From the NCBI GenBank assembly GCA_016713435.1, contig JADJPD010000031.1, positions 1 through 49,768 on the forward strand: DNA of 49,768 nucleotides, read 5' to 3'. The translations under genes and the position numbers were made by a program. The stretch is from Gemmatimonadota bacterium. GTDB taxonomy: Bacteria > Gemmatimonadota > Gemmatimonadetes > Gemmatimonadales > GWC2-71-9. The notes beneath the pieces were generated by a model. It did not search any database. It had not been told where the DNA came from and worked only from the letters and a program-made list of their open reading frames with translations. Every line of letters begins with the position of its first letter. Position 1 is the first letter of the stretch. Positions 47,679-49,768 of this stretch are shown here, in pieces.

Positions 47679-48890
47679 TCAGTTGAGTGCACCGTAAGCA
47701 CCTCCATCGCTTAGGGTTAGGTTCGACGCCGGGGTCACCGGTACCACAGGCGGTACCGGCGGCTTCGCGGCGGCCGGGGTTGCCGCCTTCTGCTCCCACG
47801 CCTCCCGGTCGTGCTGGCTGGGCAGGAACGCCCCGTAGACCTTGAGCACCATGATCGGGTTCGCGTGCCCGAGCTGGGCGGCGATCACGGCCGGCGGCGT
47901 CCCCGCCTTCGCCGCCCGGACCGCCCAGGCGTGGCGGCCGTCGCGGAGCTGGAAGCCCGCGAACGCCGTCTTCGCCACGGTCACCCGGAAGCGGTAGGCC
48001 GCCATGTAGGCCGTGATCCCGGGGAAGAGCGGATCCTCCGGCCGCTTGTCCCGGATCGCAGCTTCCACGCGCGGCCAGGCCCACTCCGCCACCCGTACCC
48101 ACCGCTCGCGGCACCAGGTCTTCGTGCCCGGCGCGAACACCTCGCGCGTGAGCGGGTTCACGTTGCCGGCCCGGAGCCCAAGGGCCACGGCCGTCTCCAC
48201 CCCGGCCCCGTAGCAGAGCGCCACCAGCGTCGCGTACGGCTCGGCAAACAGGTCGGTGAGGGTCACGACATCAGGCTCGAGCAGGTAGCGCATCCGGGGC
48301 CTGTTCTCGCGCGGGGCCTCCACGCCATCGAGCGGGCGGGTGGCGAGCGCGCCCTGGCGCTTGCAGTAGCCGAAGAACGACTGGAGCGCGGCGCGGTACC
48401 GGCGCTTGGTGGACCCGCTGACCTGGCGGGCATCCACCCACGCGGCGAGCACCGGGGCGGTGGCCTGGCTCCGCAGGTACGGCCGGCCCTCCGGGATCAG
48501 CTTGCGGACCGCGAGCGCGTAGTTCTCGGCCGTCTTCGGCGAGCGGTTGGCCGCGACCCACGCCTTCCACGGCGCGACGAGCGGGGCCAGGTCCCGGTCA
48601 TCGAGCTTGGCTCGGAGCTGGTCGAGGCTGCCGGCGCGGTAGTGGTCGTACAGCACGCCGAGTGTCAGGCGCGGCGTCCCGTCCTCCGTCGTCTCCCCGA
48701 GCGGATCCAGCAGGTCCCACGCGCGCTGCCCGCGTGGCCCGAGCACGCCGAGCATCGCCTCGATGGCCAGCGCCGTCGGGCGGTGCGTCGTACCGGTGGC
48801 ACGCTTCACCCACACGACCGCGAGCCCCTTCCGGACGGGGACGGCCACGAAATACCCGGTGCGGCCCGTGCGCTTGTAGACCATGCTCAC
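47679..48890 (-). CDS. Tyrosine recombinase (phage integrase)
   Basis: 403 aa; GTG at 48890 by GTGA overlap, or ATG at 48884. N-terminal arm/core domain (SPKTAENYALAVRKL, LAAWVDARQVSGSTKRRYRA), catalytic core at C-terminus: RDGRHAWAVRAAKAGTPPAV, AAQLGHANPIMVLKVYGAFL carry R-H, LGH and the Tyr nucleophile. Box I reads YGAGVETAVALGLRAGN: Glu stands where Arg I is expected, and the usual H-x-x-R is R-x-x-R. Similar divergent boxes occur in some phage integrases, so activity is not excluded. The HTH protein upstream is its likely excisionase. Confidence 0.88.
   Translation of the reverse strand: MSMVYKRTGRTGYFVAVPVRKGLAVVWVKRATGTTHRPTALAIEAMLGVLGPRGQRAWDLLDPLGETTEDGTPRLTLGVLYDHYRAGSLDQLRAKLDDRDLAPLVAPWKAWVAANRSPKTAENYALAVRKLIPEGRPYLRSQATAPVLAAWVDARQVSGSTKRRYRAALQSFFGYCKRQGALATRPLDGVEAPRENRPRMRYLLEPDVVTLTDLFAEPYATLVALCYGAGVETAVALGLRAGNVNPLTREVFAPGTKTWCRERWVRVAEWAWPRVEAAIRDKRPEDPLFPGITAYMAAYRFRVTVAKTAFAGFQLRDGRHAWAVRAAKAGTPPAVIAAQLGHANPIMVLKVYGAFLPSQHDREAWEQKAATPAAAKPPVPPVVPVTPASNLTLSDGGAYGALN
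47739..47757. repeat. Direct repeat copy 2 inside integrase 3' end
   Basis: Same 19-mer as at 47543-47561; on the minus strand it codes within PPVPPVVPVTP near the integrase C-terminus. A coding tail made of repeats of a palindrome is unusual and supports a DNA-site function. Confidence 0.7.
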
Positions 48891-49135
48891 CCCACTTTCT
48901 GGCCCGGCTGCCCGACACCGAGCAGCTCGTACCGCTTTGCCTTCGCCCACGCCTCCACCTCGGCGGGAAGGTAGCGGCGCATCACGCGCGGCTCCGCGCC
49001 GGGACTTGTCTTGGTTGGCAGCGGCACCCACGGCACGTCCGAGCCCGCGAGCCAGGAGAGGCTGACCCGCAGGAAGGCCGCGCATTCCTTCGCGGTCATC
49101 CAAGGGCGGAGATCCGTCTCGCCGGGCATGTTCAC
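48887..49135 (-). CDS. Excisionase-like helix-turn-helix protein
   Basis: 82 aa; GTG at 49135 by GTGA overlap. Pattern WMTAKECAAFLRVSLSWLAG, then PWVPLPTKTSPGAEPRVMRR and YLPAEVEAWAKAKR, typical of MerR-like HTH_17/AlpA excisionases (helix, wing, D/E-W at the end). Coupled directly to the integrase. Could also act as a regulator. Confidence 0.8.
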   Translation of the reverse strand: MNMPGETDLRPWMTAKECAAFLRVSLSWLAGSDVPWVPLPTKTSPGAEPRVMRRYLPAEVEAWAKAKRYELLGVGQPGQKVG

Positions 49136-49452
49136 CCCACCTCCGGCCGGGGGTTTTCGGGGGTCGCCTGCGCGGGGGTGAGCCGCGCGAGCTCGCGCCA
49201 GATCGCATCGACCTGCGCCTGCAGGCCCGCCACTACCTCGAGGACCGCCGGCTCCTCCGGTGCCTCGGCCACCACCGGCGCGGGACCCACCCAGACGCCG
49301 CGGTAGGCGAGCTGCTTGGCGAGCATGAGCCGGCCGTCTGCGTCGTCCAGGGCGACGACGGATCCGAAGCGGCGGGCGATGTCCTCGAGCGCGGCGCGGA
49401 TCTCCGCCACGGGGTCGCTCGTGGCGTTGAGGGCGTCATGGGGTGCGGTCAT
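49132..49452 (-). CDS. Hypothetical protein, 106 aa
   Basis: ATG overlaps the helicase stop. Helical: SDPVAEIRAALEDIARRFGS, VVALDDADGRLMLAKQLAYR, AVLEVVAGLQAQVDAIWREL. Pro-rich end. Between helicase and excisionase. Unknown. Confidence 0.55.
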   Translation of the reverse strand: MTAPHDALNATSDPVAEIRAALEDIARRFGSVVALDDADGRLMLAKQLAYRGVWVGPAPVVAEAPEEPAVLEVVAGLQAQVDAIWRELARLTPAQATPENPRPEVG

Positions 49453-49768
49453 ACGCCGACTTCCTCCGCGACGTCGAGCTCCTGCTGGTACGACGGCTCG
49501 GGCTGCATGAACTCCCGCCAGCGCTGGGTCCACGGCTCGAAGCGCAGCTCGACCTTGCCCTTGGGACCGCCGCGGTTCTTGCGGATGTAGCAGTCGACGA
49601 TCACCTCGCCGGGTTGGTCGCCGTTGGGCCAGTGCAGCATGACGACCTTGTTCGCGTCCTGCTCGATGTTGCCCGAGTCGCGCAGGTCCGTCAGGTCGGG
49701 CGGGCGGTTCTCCTTCGCCGGGGCGCGCGAGAGCTGCGAGAGCGCGAGCACCGACGTGTCGAGCTCGC
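49449..49768 (-). CDS. dnaB: DnaB-type replicative helicase, C-terminal part (cut by window edge)
   Basis: 106 residues visible. RecA-fold C-terminus: VLALSQLSRAPAKENRPPDL and TDLRDSGNIEQDANKVVMLH (DnaB H4, S-Q-L-S-R...R-P-x-L-x-D-L-R-x-S-G-x-I-E-Q-D-A), then IRKNRGGPKGKVELRFEPWT. The N-terminal three-quarters lie beyond the right edge. Unwinds DNA ahead of the phage or host polymerase. Probably preceded by the winged-helix gene at the left edge if the genome is circular. Confidence 0.9.
   Translation of the reverse strand, partial: ELDTSVLALSQLSRAPAKENRPPDLTDLRDSGNIEQDANKVVMLHWPNGDQPGEVIVDCYIRKNRGGPKGKVELRFEPWTQRWREFMQPEPSYQQELDVAEEVGV

Overview
The whole window reads as one temperate, tailed (siphovirus-type) phage or prophage with very high G+C. 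No host housekeeping gene is visible. Nearly everything lies on the minus strand in tightly packed, translationally coupled genes (ATGA, GTGA or TGATG junctions). The one exception is a plus-strand immunity and lysogenic-conversion block at about 9.6-12.6 kb. The host is not identified. Several secreted products end their signal peptides in ...AQ and one is a lipoprotein with an LVAC lipobox, which fits a high-GC Gram-negative such as Gemmatimonadota (inference only).

Layout, following minus-strand transcription from the divergent operator at 9.51-9.64 kb. The early operon (9.5 kb to the left end) holds a ribbon-helix-helix-like protein, small genes, a YqaJ/lambda-type exonuclease, its likely annealing partner, a RecF/SbcC-like ATPase, a sliding-clamp-like protein, a ParB-like protein, an HNH endonuclease and a winged-helix protein cut by the left edge. 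The right edge cuts a DnaB-type helicase on the same strand. A circular genome would therefore continue early region, helicase, excisionase-like HTH (49.0 kb), tyrosine integrase (47.7-48.9 kb); at least the N-terminal two-thirds of the helicase is missing between the two ends.

After the integrase comes the long late operon (47.5 to 12.6 kb). It starts with small accessory genes, a PD-(D/E)XK-type nuclease and an XF1762-like GNAT protein. A nine-carbon-sugar (pseudaminic/sialic acid type) gene set follows: PseB-like dehydratase, PseI/NeuB-like synthase, PseC-like aminotransferase and SpsF/PseF-like cytidylyltransferase, with a YdcF-like protein and a GroES-like co-chaperonin between them. Then come TerS, TerL, a DUF4055-type portal, head morphogenesis protein, scaffold, P22-like coat protein, connector and neck proteins, holins and endolysin, tail terminator, major tail protein, G/GT tail chaperones with a GGGTTTT frameshift site, tape measure, a tail hub carrying a beta-propeller insertion, fibre-type proteins and a spanin-like protein. 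Two DUF115 (Maf/MptE-like) proteins sit inside the head-gene block, flanking the scaffold-coat-connector genes.

The most notable proposal is that the phage makes an activated nonulosonic acid (CMP-linked) and that the two DUF115 proteins attach it to virion proteins. Plus strand: an XRE repressor with an ImmA/IrrE-like partner that lacks the catalytic glutamate, then probable morons (a secreted BamE-like protein and a two-helix, winged-helix, SieB-like membrane protein), ending in a strong terminator at 12.55 kb. About 0.9 kb at 3.8-4.75 kb lacks protein genes and holds a tRNA-like sequence.
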